Shown here piece after piece: positions 51,756-62,543 of a stretch of DNA of 64,000 bases. The DNA comes from Aliivibrio fischeri ATCC 7744 = JCM 18803 = DSM 507. GTDB taxonomy: Bacteria; Pseudomonadota; Gammaproteobacteria; Enterobacterales; Vibrionaceae. Within the stretch, counting starts at the first letter, position 1; each line of letters begins with the position of its first letter. Under the pieces are notes generated by a model. It saw only the letters and a program-made list of their open reading frames with translations, was not told the origin of the DNA and searched no databases. Location of the stretch: NCBI RefSeq assembly GCF_023983475.1, contig NZ_CP092712.1, positions 248,001 to 312,000 of the forward strand. Reading direction: 5' to 3'. The position numbers and the translations under genes are program-made.

Positions 51756-52574
51756 TTACTCTGCACTATGATTTGCGTCTAACCAGTTCGCCATATTAAC
51801 AAACTGCTCTAATGTTAGGTTTTCAGGGCGCATAGAAGGATTGATACCTAATTCTTCTAACTGCTCTTTAGTTAGCAATGCTTTATAACAGTTACGAACT
51901 GTTTTACGGCGTTGGTTAAAACCTTCACGACATACACGGTCTAGCCATTTTAAGTTTGTTGCTGGGTAAGGTAGAGTCTCGTAAGGAACAAGACGAACAA
52001 CCGCAGAATCAACCTTCGGTGGTGGAACAAATGCTGTTGGTGGCACTTCTAGTACTGGCATAACCTTACAGAAGTATTGAGCCATAACCGTTAAACGACC
52101 ATATGCTTTTGTACCTGGGCCAGCCGCTAGACGATTAACCACTTCTTTTTGTAGCATAAAGTGCATGTCTTGTACGTCTTTATGGAATTCAAAAAGGTGG
52201 AACATTAACGGCGTAGAAATATTGTATGGTAAGTTACCAAAAATACGCAGTTTGTTGTTTTCTTTGATTAGCCGAGTGAAGTCAAAGCGCATTGCATCGC
52301 CTTCATGAATCGTTAGTTTACTGCCCAATTCAGGGTGGTTACGTAAACGTTCAGCTAAGTCACGGTCAAGTTCAATAACCGTAAATTTATCTACTTCACG
52401 CCCAACAGGCTCAGTGATAGCACCAAGACCTGGACCAATTTCTACAAGGTTTTGGCCTGGTAGAGGGTTGATTGCAGATACGATTCCATCGATCACATAA
52501 GGGTCATTTAAGAAGTTTTGACCAAAGCGTTTTCTTGCTTTATGGCCTAAATGGACATCATTTCTTGTACTCAT
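51756..52574 (-). CDS. rsmA: 16S rRNA dimethyladenosine transferase RsmA (KsgA)
   Basis: A 272-residue SAM-dependent enzyme dimethylating A1518 and A1519 of 16S rRNA, a late 30S checkpoint. SAM motif [12 protein letters not shown] is near residue 46 and catalytic NLPYNIST near 118. Its start overlaps the pdxA stop by four bases, coupling the two. Confidence 0.96.
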   Translation of the reverse strand: MSTRNDVHLGHKARKRFGQNFLNDPYVIDGIVSAINPLPGQNLVEIGPGLGAITEPVGREVDKFTVIELDRDLAERLRNHPELGSKLTIHEGDAMRFDFTRLIKENNKLRIFGNLPYNISTPLMFHLFEFHKDVQDMHFMLQKEVVNRLAAGPGTKAYGRLTVMAQYFCKVMPVLEVPPTAFVPPPKVDSAVVRLVPYETLPYPATNLKWLDRVCREGFNQRRKTVRNCYKALLTKEQLEELGINPSMRPENLTLEQFVNMANWLDANHSAE

Positions 52575-53560
52575 TTATTTTCTACCAGTTCTATTGCATG
52601 GGTAAGTGCGGTAATAAAGCTTCCTGCATCTGCTTTTCCAGTACCTGCTAATTCCAATGCAGTACCATGGTCTACGGACGTACGGATAAATGGTAAACCT
52701 AATGTAATGTTTACGGATTTACCGAAGCCTTTAAATTTTAGCACAGGAAGACCTTGATCGTGATACATCGCCAGTACCGCGTCTGCTTCTTGTAAGTATT
52801 TATCTTGAAATAACGTATCGGCAGGTAATGGACCGATTAAGTTCATTCCTTCTTGCTCACGTAATTCATCTAATGCGGGTGCTATGATATCAATTTCTTC
52901 GCGACCAAGACAGCCATCTTCGCCTGCGTGAGGATTTAATCCGCAAACAAAAATAGATGGGTTAGCAATCCCAAACTTTGTTATTAAATCTTGGTGCAAA
53001 ATACGGGTAACTTGCTTTAAGCGATCCGCTGTAATTGCTTTTGATACATACGCTAGTGGGATGTGAGTCGTTACTAACGCAACTCGTAGCCCTTCAGTAG
53101 CAAGCATCATCACAACTTGTTGTGTATTTGATTGTTCAGCAAAAAATTCAGTATGGCCACTAAAAGCGACACCTGCTCGGTTGATTACCCCTTTGTGCAC
53201 AGGGCCTGTGACCACGGCATCAAATTCACCATCCATATTACCTTGTGCAGCACGACGCAATGTTTCAAGAACATAGTGCCCATTTGCTTCATTTAGTTCA
53301 CCGGCAATAACGCTAGAGCCTAACTCGATATCTTCTACGAGTAGTGTGCCCGCTTTATGACTAGTCGCTGCTAATTGAGCGTTATAATCTTCAATTTGGA
53401 TTTGAATACCAAGTTGCGCAGCTCTTTCTGCTAAAACTTGTTTGCTACCACAAATGACAAGTTGATGAGGCCAGTCTTGTTGAGCAATAGCAATAACAAG
53501 ATCTGGACCAATACCTGATGGTTCACCTGGAGTGATTGCAATGCGTTTAATGTTATTCAT
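52571..53560 (-). CDS. pdxA: 4-hydroxythreonine-4-phosphate dehydrogenase PdxA
   Basis: A 329-residue NAD-dependent enzyme of vitamin B6 synthesis, the same length as E. coli PdxA. It begins [20 protein letters not shown]; the metal-binding His residues are in the [19 protein letters not shown] and [11 protein letters not shown] blocks. The ATG at 53558-53560 overlaps the surA end by 8 bp; longer in-frame starts up to 53644 lie inside surA and are rejected. Confidence 0.95.
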   Translation of the reverse strand: MNNIKRIAITPGEPSGIGPDLVIAIAQQDWPHQLVICGSKQVLAERAAQLGIQIQIEDYNAQLAATSHKAGTLLVEDIELGSSVIAGELNEANGHYVLETLRRAAQGNMDGEFDAVVTGPVHKGVINRAGVAFSGHTEFFAEQSNTQQVVMMLATEGLRVALVTTHIPLAYVSKAITADRLKQVTRILHQDLITKFGIANPSIFVCGLNPHAGEDGCLGREEIDIIAPALDELREQEGMNLIGPLPADTLFQDKYLQEADAVLAMYHDQGLPVLKFKGFGKSVNITLGLPFIRTSVDHGTALELAGTGKADAGSFITALTHAIELVENK

Positions 53561-54866
53561 TGTCATCTTCACCATCGTCGTCTTGTAAGATTTCAACATA
53601 AGCACTCGCACGGATTTCTTGCAGCCATGCTCCGGCTTCTTCATTAAATTTACGGTTAAGAAGAATTCGGTATGCCTTGTTTTTCATCGCAGCATCAGTT
53701 CTATCAACTTGGCGACGCTCTAATACTTCAGCAATATGCCAACCGTGAACCGTTTTAAATGGAGCACTGATTTGGCCTACAGGTAGTGTTTCAACTTGGT
53801 GTTTAAATTCTGGTACGTATAAATCCGGTGTTTGGAAACCTAGTTCGCCATCATTTGCAGCAGAGCCTGGGTCTTGGCTATAACGTTGTGCCATATCTGC
53901 AAAGGTTTCTTTGCCTGATTTAATATCATCGATGATCGTATTTAATAGACGTTGTGCACCTTCATCACTCATGATTACTGAGGTTTTGATTAGAATATGA
54001 CGCGCATTTACTTCTGTTACAGCAACCGTTTCAAGGCCTTTTACATCATCAATTTTTAATATATGGAAACCAACGCCTGAACGGAATGGACCAATAATAC
54101 TGTTTTTACCTTGGCCGGTAATTTGGTCTGCAAAGATAGTTGGCATTTCTTCTTTACGCATCCAACCCCAATCACCACCTTGTAAAGCTTTTGGACCTTT
54201 CGAGTAGGTGTAAGCCATTGTCGCAAAATCAGCACCTTGCTTTAATCGCTCTGTAAGATCTTCAGCTTGTTTCTCTAATGCTTCTTTATCTGCTTGAGTT
54301 GCGCCATCTTCAACTCTTAGCTGAATATGGCTGATTTTGTATTGAACTGTTGCTTGAGTTTCTTCTGCAAGTAGCTGAGCAAGACTCTCTACTTCTTGAG
54401 GAAGAATATTAATACGGCGACGTACTTGAGCATTACGAGCTTCACTTGCTGCGATTTCTTTACGAATTTGTTCGCGGAAATTGGCATAAGGAAGACCTTG
54501 AGCTGCGGTTTTTTGTTGTAACTGCGCCAGTGTCATGTTGTTTTCTTTTGCGATGTCATTCAATGCAGCTTCAAGGCGAGTATCATCAATACGAATACCC
54601 ATTTTTTCAGCTTGCTGGCTTTGAATCGTATCAACAATGAGTTTCTCTAGTACCTGTTCACGAAGGACCGCTTCATCAGGAAGAGGTTGCCCCTTTTCTT
54701 GTGCGTTAATTTTTACTGTTTTTAATGAGGTATCAATGTCGCTTTGTAGTACAACTCCCTCATCAACGATCGCAACAACACGATCAAGCTCAACAGGAGC
54801 AGCATGCACATTGATGGTTAGCAGCAATAAAAGTGTGCTAATCAGTGGGAATTTCCAGTTTTTCAT
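53553..54866 (-). CDS. surA: Periplasmic chaperone and prolyl isomerase SurA
   Basis: A 437-residue periplasmic chaperone for outer-membrane proteins. A signal peptide ends NVHAAP near residue 22; an N-terminal chaperone region is followed by two parvulin domains (about residues 175-275 and 285-385, each with the ARHIL or YKISHIQL start and a GD/GEL.GF block). An Asp/Glu-rich end ([11 protein letters not shown]) is unusual in its acidity. The ATG at 54866 precedes the signal peptide directly; a start at 54878 would add four residues. LptD, encoded just upstream, is a client. Confidence 0.95.
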   Translation of the reverse strand: MKNWKFPLISTLLLLLTINVHAAPVELDRVVAIVDEGVVLQSDIDTSLKTVKINAQEKGQPLPDEAVLREQVLEKLIVDTIQSQQAEKMGIRIDDTRLEAALNDIAKENNMTLAQLQQKTAAQGLPYANFREQIRKEIAASEARNAQVRRRINILPQEVESLAQLLAEETQATVQYKISHIQLRVEDGATQADKEALEKQAEDLTERLKQGADFATMAYTYSKGPKALQGGDWGWMRKEEMPTIFADQITGQGKNSIIGPFRSGVGFHILKIDDVKGLETVAVTEVNARHILIKTSVIMSDEGAQRLLNTIIDDIKSGKETFADMAQRYSQDPGSAANDGELGFQTPDLYVPEFKHQVETLPVGQISAPFKTVHGWHIAEVLERRQVDRTDAAMKNKAYRILLNRKFNEEAGAWLQEIRASAYVEILQDDDGEDDNE

Positions 54867-54889
54867 AGTGTCATCCAAGAGTAAGGAGA

Positions 54890-54919
54890 ATGAAGAGCCT
54901 TAGAGTGTTGGCTCTTCAT
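54890..54919. other. Hairpin in the lptD-surA spacer
   Basis: ATGAAGAGCC (54890-54899) pairs perfectly with GGCTCTTCAT (54910-54919) around a 10-base loop, within the 67-bp space between lptD and surA. No T run; it may tune readthrough or mRNA stability of the pair. Confidence 0.6.
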
Positions 54920-54933
54920 GTATTTCCATATAA

Positions 54934-57294
54934 TTAATTATTTAGATAGAACGGGCGACCGTAGTCTAAGGCGTTATTTGCAGAGCCGGATGTAATTCCC
55001 GTATTGTTACCTAAGCCACGAATAGCAATAGAAAGCATTAAGTTACTTTCGTATTTTGGCTCATAAGAACCAATAGGTAACGCAGGATCATTACTTGGAG
55101 CGATTAATTGATCGCTGTAAGTTAATCCGAATGACCAACAATCGCTTAGATAAGTTACGCCTACTAACGCTTCAATCATTTGATCTTCTTTTGTATCGTG
55201 GAAATATTGCCCTTTAAGAGCCCAGTTTTTCCCTAGATTATATTCGCTTAAAAGACCGGCTTGATAGATACCGTGCTGCGTAATGAGACTCAGGTCATCT
55301 TCAAAGCTAACATTACTTTCGATGTAGTTTTTACTTACATAACGATAGTTTGCTTGGATATAACCCTTTGAAAAACGATATTCAAGCGTGCTGTTGGCTA
55401 CTTGAAGTTCACTTACATTTGAGTCGTATTGAATACCACCATGATAAAAAAGGTAATCATCATAGTTAAAATCACTCTCCATTGCCCATGCAGATGAGTT
55501 CTTATTATCGTTAGTATCGTTAATAGTTCCTGAACCGTTCAAATATAGAATTTGTCCAAATGAAACATTCATTCGCTCTTTATATGAATCATCATAGAAG
55601 CGAGAGGTTGCACCAATACTAAATTGGTTTGCTGCAGCAATATAATCGACACCACTGTATTGACGATCTCTAAATAAGCCATAGTAATCCAACTGCAATT
55701 TACTGCTGTCATAACCACCTTCGCCACGGCCACCATAGATGGCACTTTGATCTACTTCTGGAACATAAAGATATTGTACTTTTGGTTCTAAGGTTTGTAA
55801 GTACTCACCTAAGAACTTATGAGTACTATCGAGGTAAATGGCCCCGTTAATACGAACCTCAGGAATGGTTCTTTCTGTTTGTTCTTCTAGATCAGATAAA
55901 GCAGCATACTTATCATCAAACTCTTGTGAGTAATAAGTGTAAAGTAAGCTAGCTTCAGGCGTGAGCGACCACCAAGTTGAGCTTAAAGGTAAACTCAGTT
56001 TTGGTTCCATATGAACACGTGTTGCTGATGGTTTACTTGGGTCATCAGTTGTAAATTTACTGACATGGCTGTGCAGCGTAAAGTCGAGTTCTTTATAAAA
56101 CTGTGGTGCATAATAGTTAAACTCAACCTGCGGCATTAAGCGATACGGGAAGCTATCATCAACTAGTACTTGGAAATCACGTACACGCATGGTCATATCC
56201 CAATCTTGGCTACGATAAGAAACTTCACCAGATTGTTGTAGTTGACCTTCGTCACGAGTACCAATATTTGAGTTAAGATCTTGGAAGTAATCAATATCAC
56301 TTACTTTTGAATACTCAACATCAAATTTCCAGTGTTGTTGATAAATACCAGAATGATCCCAGCTAACACCCCAACGAGAACCTTTGTCTTTGAATTTGGC
56401 ATCTTCATTTAAGTATTCAACATCAACAGTACCTTTACCTAACTCAGTTAAGTATCGGAATTCAGCTTCTAGTTGAGTACCACGTCTTTCCATATAGTTA
56501 ATGGTCGTGGTTGCATCGTAATTTGGTGCAATATTCCAGTAAATAGGAACCGAAAGTTCAAAACCATTTTTACTATCAAGACCAATGCTAGGGATCAATA
56601 CACCGGTTTTACGAGTATCGCCAACCGGTACAGTTACGTAAGGTAAATAGAAAATAGGTACATCAAGTACTTCAAAACGAGCATTATAGAATGTTGCCCA
56701 TTCATCTGATTGGTCTAACTCAATAGCGCTTGCTTTAAAACGCCAGCTATTATCATCAGCAGGACAGGTTGTAAAAGAGGCGTCTTCTAATTCGTAAATT
56801 TCTTGACCTGTCTTTAATACGCGTCCAGCTTGCCCACGAATTGGCTGACACGACATTTTATACGCCGTATTTACCATGGTTGTATCTTCAGTCGATAAGT
56901 TAGTGGTTACTTTATCTGAAGTGGTTCGCATCTCCATGCTTGAGTAATCAACATTACCTTCAGCAATCGCGATGTTTTCTTGTTGATGCAAAGTAATGCT
57001 ATCGGCTTTAATTTCTTGTCGGCCTTTAATTATATGAACATTACCTTTATAAACGGCTTTTGAATTGTTGCTCGCTTCAACACTGTCTGCTTGAATTAAT
57101 ACAGGTTGTTGATCTTCTTCCTCTTTTGATTTTTTATCAGGGACTTCACAAGAGTTAACTGCATCAGTTTGCAGAGGAAAAACAATGCCATTTTCTGGAG
57201 ATACAGGTTCACTACCATTATCAGCAATGGCAGGAGTGCCGTAAAGAAGGCATCCAGTAAATGAGGCAAGTAGGCTACGAGAAGTAAAAGACAT
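54934..57294 (-). CDS. lptD: LPS-assembly protein LptD
   Basis: A 786-residue outer-membrane beta-barrel that inserts lipopolysaccharide together with LptE. The signal peptide ends near residue 24 (GTPAIADN). The N-terminal periplasmic jellyroll (about 60-200) contains VLIQADSVEASNNSKAVYKG. The rest is a beta-barrel rich in alternating aromatic strands. Cysteines near residues 48, 149, 178 and the late DCWSFGLTYSD region offer the disulfides known in E. coli LptD. Order lptD-surA-pdxA-rsmA matches E. coli. Confidence 0.94.
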   Translation of the reverse strand: MSFTSRSLLASFTGCLLYGTPAIADNGSEPVSPENGIVFPLQTDAVNSCEVPDKKSKEEEDQQPVLIQADSVEASNNSKAVYKGNVHIIKGRQEIKADSITLHQQENIAIAEGNVDYSSMEMRTTSDKVTTNLSTEDTTMVNTAYKMSCQPIRGQAGRVLKTGQEIYELEDASFTTCPADDNSWRFKASAIELDQSDEWATFYNARFEVLDVPIFYLPYVTVPVGDTRKTGVLIPSIGLDSKNGFELSVPIYWNIAPNYDATTTINYMERRGTQLEAEFRYLTELGKGTVDVEYLNEDAKFKDKGSRWGVSWDHSGIYQQHWKFDVEYSKVSDIDYFQDLNSNIGTRDEGQLQQSGEVSYRSQDWDMTMRVRDFQVLVDDSFPYRLMPQVEFNYYAPQFYKELDFTLHSHVSKFTTDDPSKPSATRVHMEPKLSLPLSSTWWSLTPEASLLYTYYSQEFDDKYAALSDLEEQTERTIPEVRINGAIYLDSTHKFLGEYLQTLEPKVQYLYVPEVDQSAIYGGRGEGGYDSSKLQLDYYGLFRDRQYSGVDYIAAANQFSIGATSRFYDDSYKERMNVSFGQILYLNGSGTINDTNDNKNSSAWAMESDFNYDDYLFYHGGIQYDSNVSELQVANSTLEYRFSKGYIQANYRYVSKNYIESNVSFEDDLSLITQHGIYQAGLLSEYNLGKNWALKGQYFHDTKEDQMIEALVGVTYLSDCWSFGLTYSDQLIAPSNDPALPIGSYEPKYESNLMLSIAIRGLGNNTGITSGSANNALDYGRPFYLNN

Positions 57295-57500
57295 CGAGTT
57301 AGACGTTCCTGTTTGTTATATTAATCCGCTGATATACTCAAAGATACTAGACAGAGTCACTTCTTTATAATAAAGCAAAAGCTATGCCCAAACCACCTTA
57401 AGATGTCGCGATCATTGATTAATCATTGTAAAGTGTAAGGCTCCATTTGCTCATGGTGTGACAGAGTAAAAATAGAAAAATTCATTAATTGGAATATAAA

Positions 57501-58352
57501 ATGCAAATATTCGGCAAAATATTAGGCGGTTTTTTTGGTTTCCTATTTGGCGGCTTTTTTGGGGCTGCATTAGGGATCTTTATTGGCCATCAGTTTGATA
57601 AAGCCAAGCGTATGGCTAATAGTGGATTTACTTTCCAAACTGGCGGTGCATCTCAAACTCAGAGACAAGCTGAGTTCTTCCATGCGGCGTATGCTGTGAT
57701 GGGGCATGTTGCAAAAGCAAAAGGTCAAGTAACACGTGAAGAGATCCAATTAGCATCAATGATGATGGATCGAATGAACCTTTCTGATGAACAAAAACGA
57801 GAAGCACAAGAAGCCTTTCGTGAAGGTAAAGAAAGTGATTTTCCACTACGTGAAACATTAAGAAATATCCGCTCAATTACAGGTGGCCGTTACGATTTAT
57901 TGCAGTTCTTTTTAGAATTACAAATTGCAGCGGCGATTGCTGATGGTGATATTCATCCTAGTGAGCGTGATGTACTACATATCGTGGCTGAAGAGCTTGG
58001 ATTTAGTGCAGAACAACTTGAAAAACGTTTGAGAATGCAAGAAGCTGCATTTCGTTTCCAACAAGGTGGTGGATTCTCTGGGCACCAAAGTGGTGGCTCA
58101 CATCAACAAGGGCAATGGCAACAAGCAAGTTCTGCTAGTCAGTTAAAGGATGCATATAATTTACTTGGTATTAGTGAAGATGCAGATCCTAAAACAATTA
58201 AGCGTGCTCACCGTAAATTAATGAATGAGCATCACCCTGATAAGTTGGTAGCAAAAGGTTTACCGCCAGAAATGATGAATATGGCCAAAGAGAAAGCACA
58301 AGAAATCCAAGCGGCTTATGATTTAATAAAGAAAGAAAAGGGCATTAAATAG
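57501..58352 (+). CDS. djlA: Membrane-anchored DnaJ-like protein DjlA
   Basis: A 283-residue co-chaperone of DnaK. A single N-terminal membrane segment rich in Gly (IFGKILGGFFGFLFGGFFGA) is followed by a TerB domain (about residues 55-175), a Gln/Gly-rich linker and a C-terminal J domain with the HPD motif (NEHHPDKL). The ATG at 57501 gives the family start; a TTG-type codon at 57489 is less likely. Divergent from lptD, as in E. coli. Confidence 0.94.
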   Translation: MQIFGKILGGFFGFLFGGFFGAALGIFIGHQFDKAKRMANSGFTFQTGGASQTQRQAEFFHAAYAVMGHVAKAKGQVTREEIQLASMMMDRMNLSDEQKREAQEAFREGKESDFPLRETLRNIRSITGGRYDLLQFFLELQIAAAIADGDIHPSERDVLHIVAEELGFSAEQLEKRLRMQEAAFRFQQGGGFSGHQSGGSHQQGQWQQASSASQLKDAYNLLGISEDADPKTIKRAHRKLMNEHHPDKLVAKGLPPEMMNMAKEKAQEIQAAYDLIKKEKGIK

Positions 58353-58369
58353 AGTCATCAAAGAAGTCA

Positions 58370-58392
58370 TATGGGCATGTATTATGCCCATA
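58370..58392. terminator. Weak hairpin between converging djlA and DUF547 gene
   Basis: TATGGGCAT (58370-58378) pairs with ATGCCCATA (58384-58392), a perfect 9-bp stem with a 5-base loop. Neither side has a good T run, so termination is uncertain. Confidence 0.4.
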
Positions 58393-58418
58393 GGAAGTAT
58401 ACTTATTTGAAATCAGGT

Positions 58419-59198
58419 TTATTGTTGATTTAATTTCCAGTTATAGTCATAACGAATATCGCCTTTGAATGGTTTTAATTCTGGGCGATATTTTTTTAGG
58501 TGCTCAAATAGCTGCTGTTGATTACCAAAATCAACAACAAACCAATCATAAATAGAAGAGAGTTGGACATTCTCTTCTTTAATTAAAACCCCTTTATCAC
58601 TGTTAATGAATTCGCTTGCCGCTTTATCTAATAATTTATCGCTGTTTCTGGCAGTAAAGGCTTTAGGTTGTAAATTAGGACAGCCTAAACTTGCGCAATT
58701 TACAGCATAGTGAGTTCTAGGATCATTCCAAATCGGTCTTAAAATTCGATGCTCAATATCATTAAGAGTGAGTGCTTTTCCTGCAACCGTAATAATCTCT
58801 TCATCCCAAGGGCCAAAGCTGAATAATCCCCCCAGCTTGGTAATAGATTCAATTGGGTAATCCATTAGGATAAGTTTTACCGTAAGAGCATTGTAAAGGT
58901 TAACCCAATAAGCATATTGTTCTGATTTTTTATACTCTCTTGGGTCTATACGGCTCATTTGACGTAAATAACTATTGAGCGTTCGTTCATCCGCATCTGT
59001 GACGTGAGCATAGTCAAAAAGCGTGAATTCCCCTTTAGTAATAAGGTATTTATCTAATGTTTGCTGCCAGTATTGGTGAGATATTGTGGTGGCGTTTTTT
59101 TCATTACTTACGTTCCAGTAGCTCCATAATTCAGATTTTGGTGCAGCGAACGTATTGAATGAGAAAAGCAAAAGTAACGAGGATATAAAGGTTTTCAT
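58419..59198 (-). CDS. DUF547 exported protein
   Basis: A 259-residue protein with a signal peptide (MKTFISSLLLLFSFNTFAAP). It shows the DUF547 signature HYAVNCASLGCPNLQPKAF near residue 155 and YWVNLYNALTVKLI near residue 98. The DUF547 fold resembles papain/transglutaminase-like proteins, with the Cys in NCASLGCP a candidate active site, but no activity is established. It stands alone between djlA and leuD. I do not know a gene name. Confidence 0.87.
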   Translation of the reverse strand: MKTFISSLLLLFSFNTFAAPKSELWSYWNVSNEKNATTISHQYWQQTLDKYLITKGEFTLFDYAHVTDADERTLNSYLRQMSRIDPREYKKSEQYAYWVNLYNALTVKLILMDYPIESITKLGGLFSFGPWDEEIITVAGKALTLNDIEHRILRPIWNDPRTHYAVNCASLGCPNLQPKAFTARNSDKLLDKAASEFINSDKGVLIKEENVQLSSIYDWFVVDFGNQQQLFEHLKKYRPELKPFKGDIRYDYNWKLNQQ

Positions 59199-59262
59199 AA
59201 AGGGTTCCTGACTTTTGTTTTGGTTTAGTTATATGTGATTATAGATGACACTATTCTATAGA

Positions 59263-59296
59263 CAAAAAAGAGGTTGATACGTTCATATCAACCTCT
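59263..59296 (-). terminator. Terminator of the leu operon
   Basis: AGAGGTTGATA (59269-59279) pairs perfectly with TATCAACCTCT (59286-59296); on the minus strand six T follow. It lies just past leuD. Confidence 0.93.
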
Positions 59297-59324
59297 AACA
59301 TTTCCTGAATACGAATCCTGAATC

Positions 59325-59927
59325 CTATTTTAAGAAACTCGGGATCTTCGCTTCATATTCCGAAATTTTATCGGCGTGTTGCAGGGTCAGTCCGATATTG
59401 TCTAAACCATTTAACAGACAATGGCGACGAAACTCATCAATTTCAAAAGAATACTGTTTATTGTTAGCGGTCACTAACATTACTTCTAAATCCACAGTAA
59501 CTTCGGCGCCTTCGTTGCTTTCTACGAATTGAAATATCTCATCCACTTCAGATTCGGTCAGGCGAACTGGAACCATTTGGTTGTTGATTGAGTTGCCATA
59601 AAAAATATCAGCAAAGCTTGGTGCAATCATCACTTGGATGCCGTAATCAGCCAACGCCCAAGGTGCGTGTTCACGAGAAGAACCACAACCAAAGTTTTCA
59701 CGGGCAAGTAGAACGGTAGCACCTTGATAGCGAGGTGCGTTCATGACAAATTCTGGATTGGGTTGCTCACCGGCATCATCAAGAAAACGCCAATCGTGAA
59801 ATAGATGTTTACCAAAACCAATGCGATTTACTTTTTGTAGAAATTGCTTTGGTATGATGGCATCAGTATCAATGTTCGCCGTATCTAAAGGAACGACTAG
59901 ACCTGTATGTTGCTTAAAACCTGACAT
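59325..59927 (-). CDS. leuD: 3-isopropylmalate dehydratase small subunit
   Basis: A 200-residue aconitase-swivel subunit that isomerises 2- to 3-isopropylmalate with LeuC. It begins [20 protein letters not shown] and has the conserved [14 protein letters not shown] loop near residue 75. Last gene of the operon, 12 bp after leuC. Confidence 0.97.
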   Translation of the reverse strand: MSGFKQHTGLVVPLDTANIDTDAIIPKQFLQKVNRIGFGKHLFHDWRFLDDAGEQPNPEFVMNAPRYQGATVLLARENFGCGSSREHAPWALADYGIQVMIAPSFADIFYGNSINNQMVPVRLTESEVDEIFQFVESNEGAEVTVDLEVMLVTANNKQYSFEIDEFRRHCLLNGLDNIGLTLQHADKISEYEAKIPSFLK

Positions 59928-59939
59928 AGTAGATTCCTT

Positions 59940-61355
59940 TTATGCTTGTTCTGTAATGGTGCGAATATCAACAAAGTGACCAGCAATCGCTGCGGCAGCT
60001 GCCATCGCAGGGCTCACTAGGTGAGTGCGACCATCACGGCCTTGACGACCTTCAAAGTTACGGTTCGATGTTGATGCACAACGTTCATGTGGACCTAGGC
60101 GGTCGTTGTTCATTGCAAGACACATAGAGCAACCCGGCAGACGCCATTCAAAGCCTGCTTCTTTAAAGATCACATCTAGACCTTCTTTTTCCGCTTGTGC
60201 TTTTACTTGCTCAGAGCCTGGAACAATTAGAGCTTGTACATGAGAGGCAACTTTACGTCCTTTAGCAATGGCTGCCGCAGCACGCATGTCTTCAATTCGA
60301 GAGTTAGTACAAGAGCCAACAAAAACTTTATCAACGTTGTAATCAGACAGAGATTTACCCGCTTCAAGACCCATATACGCTAAGGCTTTTTCTGCAGACG
60401 CTTTTTCTACAGGGTCGGCAAAGCTTTCTGGTGCTGGGATTGGTGCATCTACTGCGATTACTTGGCCTGGGTTGGTTCCCCAAGTTACTTGCGGTTTAAT
60501 TTCAGAGGCATCAAGTGTAACGACTGCATCAAACTCAGCATCATTATCGGTTTTTAATGATGACCAGTATTCGATAGCGGCGTCTAAATCTGAACCTTGT
60601 GGTGAGAATTTACGACCCGCAATGTAATCAAATGTCGTTTGGTCTGGTGCGATTAGACCCGCTTTAGCACCTAGCTCAATGGCCATGTTACACACTGTCA
60701 TACGACCTTCCATAGTAAGGTCAGTAATTGCTTCGCCACAGAACTCAACTACGTAGCCCGTACCACCAGCAGCCGTTGTTTTACCAATGATTGCTAGCAC
60801 GATATCTTTTGCCGTGATGCCTTCAGCGACTTTACCTTTAACATCGATTTTCATGGTTTTCGCACGTGCTTGTTTTAGCGTTTGTGTTGCTAGTACGTGC
60901 TCAACTTCTGAAGTACCGATACCGAATGCTAGTGAACCAAATGCACCGTGAGTTGCGGTGTGTGAGTCACCACAAACAATCGTCATACCCGGTAAAGTAA
61001 TACCAAGTTCTGGTCCCATTACGTGCACAATACCTTGGTATTTATGATTTAGATCGTAAAGGGTAACACCAAATTCTTCACAGTTTTTAGACAGCGTTTC
61101 CATTTGGATTCGTGCCATTTCACCAGAGGCATTAATGTCTTTGGTTTGTGTTGAAACGTTGTGATCCATCGTTGCAAAGGTTTTGCCTACTTGACGAACT
61201 TTACGTCCTTTTTCACGTAGACCATCGAACGCTTGTGGTGACGTTACTTCGTGAACCAAATGGCGGTCGATGTATAAAATAGGGTTTTCGCCTTCAGCTG
61301 CAACGGCAACATGGGCATCGTAAATTTTTTCGTATAATGTTTTTGCGTTAGACAT
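59940..61355 (-). CDS. leuC: 3-isopropylmalate dehydratase large subunit
   Basis: A 471-residue aconitase-family subunit. The [4Fe-4S] cysteines are in [13 protein letters not shown] near residue 347 and CSMCLAMN near residue 408. The family block [20 protein letters not shown] is present in the form [14 protein letters not shown]. 12 bp before leuD and 15 bp after leuB. Confidence 0.97.
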   Translation of the reverse strand: MSNAKTLYEKIYDAHVAVAAEGENPILYIDRHLVHEVTSPQAFDGLREKGRKVRQVGKTFATMDHNVSTQTKDINASGEMARIQMETLSKNCEEFGVTLYDLNHKYQGIVHVMGPELGITLPGMTIVCGDSHTATHGAFGSLAFGIGTSEVEHVLATQTLKQARAKTMKIDVKGKVAEGITAKDIVLAIIGKTTAAGGTGYVVEFCGEAITDLTMEGRMTVCNMAIELGAKAGLIAPDQTTFDYIAGRKFSPQGSDLDAAIEYWSSLKTDNDAEFDAVVTLDASEIKPQVTWGTNPGQVIAVDAPIPAPESFADPVEKASAEKALAYMGLEAGKSLSDYNVDKVFVGSCTNSRIEDMRAAAAIAKGRKVASHVQALIVPGSEQVKAQAEKEGLDVIFKEAGFEWRLPGCSMCLAMNNDRLGPHERCASTSNRNFEGRQGRDGRTHLVSPAMAAAAAIAGHFVDIRTITEQA

Positions 61356-61370
61356 TGCTTCTTCCTTGAA

Positions 61371-62471
<1,101 letters not shown>

Positions 62472-62493
62472 TTAATCTTCAATATAGTTTGGC

Positions 62494-62529
62494 AAATAAA
62501 AGCAGAGAAAGGTTTATCTCCGCTTATTT
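62494..62529 (-). other. Hairpin in the leuA-leuB spacer
   Basis: In the 81-bp spacer, AAATAAAAGCAGAGA (from 62494) and TCTCCGCTTATTT (to about 62529) pair with one mismatch and a bulge. On the minus strand the structure ends in TTTTATTT, so it could cause partial termination or protect the leuA segment. Confidence 0.5.
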
Positions 62530-62543
62530 ATCATTTTTAGGCT

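Noticed and set aside
57489-57500. Earlier start for djlA and similar short N-terminal extensions (slyD 4541, thiB 31684, thiQ 34344, rapA 35257)
   Set aside because: In each case the internal ATG matches the family N-terminus and has a better ribosome site or couples to the upstream stop.
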